A DNA stretch of 64,000 nt from Saprospiraceae bacterium (GTDB lineage: Bacteria > Bacteroidota > Bacteroidia > Chitinophagales > Saprospiraceae): the NCBI GenBank assembly GCA_016714085.1, contig JADJNW010000004.1, positions 620,001-684,000 on the forward strand, in the 5' to 3' direction. The notes beneath the pieces were generated by a model. That model made no database searches. It saw nothing but the letters and a program-made list of their open reading frames with translations, and had not been told where the DNA came from. Positions 64,000 through 64,000 of the stretch are shown in pieces. Position numbers and translations under genes: made by a program. Position 1 is the first letter of the stretch. Every line of letters begins with the position of its first letter.

Positions 64000-64000
64000 A

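Noticed and set aside
1..64000. tRNA or rRNA genes
   Set aside because: I found no cloverleaf with a GTTCRANNC arm and no rRNA core sequence by eye; a covariance search would be decisive.

Overview
The window is from a member of the Bacteroidota, most likely the Saprospiria. The evidence is a type IX secretion cargo with SprB repeats and a gliding-motility C-terminal domain, a LamG protein with the same C-terminal domain, a SusC-like TonB receptor paired with a DUF4249 lipoprotein, a DUF6089 barrel protein, and promoter-like TAnnTTTG boxes. Coding density is normal up to about 47.5 kb. From about 48.4 to 60.3 kb the DNA is AT-rich, full of repeats and carries broken genes.

Layout. 0-5 kb: end of a rhodanese-type sulfurtransferase, an ABC exporter pair, a LytS/LytTR two-component pair and purQ. 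5-12.6 kb: a broken DUF6427 membrane protein, a CatB/Vat-type acetyltransferase, a muconolactone-isomerase-like protein, a long GAF protein, an HD domain fused to a Pycsar-effector-like membrane domain, and a diaminopentanoate-dehydrogenase-like oxidoreductase. 12.6-21.2 kb: a secreted amidohydrolase, a subtilisin with a C-terminal SPOR domain, an ECF sigma factor divergent from an XRE regulator, a Crp-family regulator, a DinB protein, a thioredoxin-SPOR protein and hutI. 21.7-33.5 kb: the giant SprB/cohesin adhesin, a serine hydrolase and amidohydrolase with an AraC regulator, a LamG adhesin, YbaB, DUF6089 and tatC. 34-47.5 kb: a zinc metalloprotease, a GH88/105 hydrolase, an acyl-CoA dehydrogenase, a second AraC regulator, DUF6090, a creatininase-RidA-DoxX-like cluster, and a sodium symporter next to myo-inositol oxygenase. 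47.6-60.3 kb: the repeat-rich accessory segment with a HExxH protein, DUF1772 and ABM-like genes, a broken P-loop kinase, a fatty acid desaturase, a VPS10/BNR protein and a shattered AIPR abortive-infection gene. 60.4-64 kb: DUF4249, its TonB receptor and the end of a DUF2214-like protein.

Two themes stand out. First, at least ten otherwise good genes, including the conserved tatC, are split by one-base indels, mostly in A, T or G runs. Joining the frames restores normal-length proteins, so this looks like uncorrected long-read assembly error more than gene decay; I annotate whole genes and mark each break. Second, there is an unusual amount of short-period repeat structure: exact heptanucleotide tracts (one inside a coding region, making a 7-residue linker repeat), two unrelated degenerate arrays with the same period of about 21 bp, a tandem repeat of about 270 bp, and a row of mini-hairpins whose arms differ in sequence but stay complementary. 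I saw no rRNA, tRNA, CRISPR array, transposase or reverse transcriptase.
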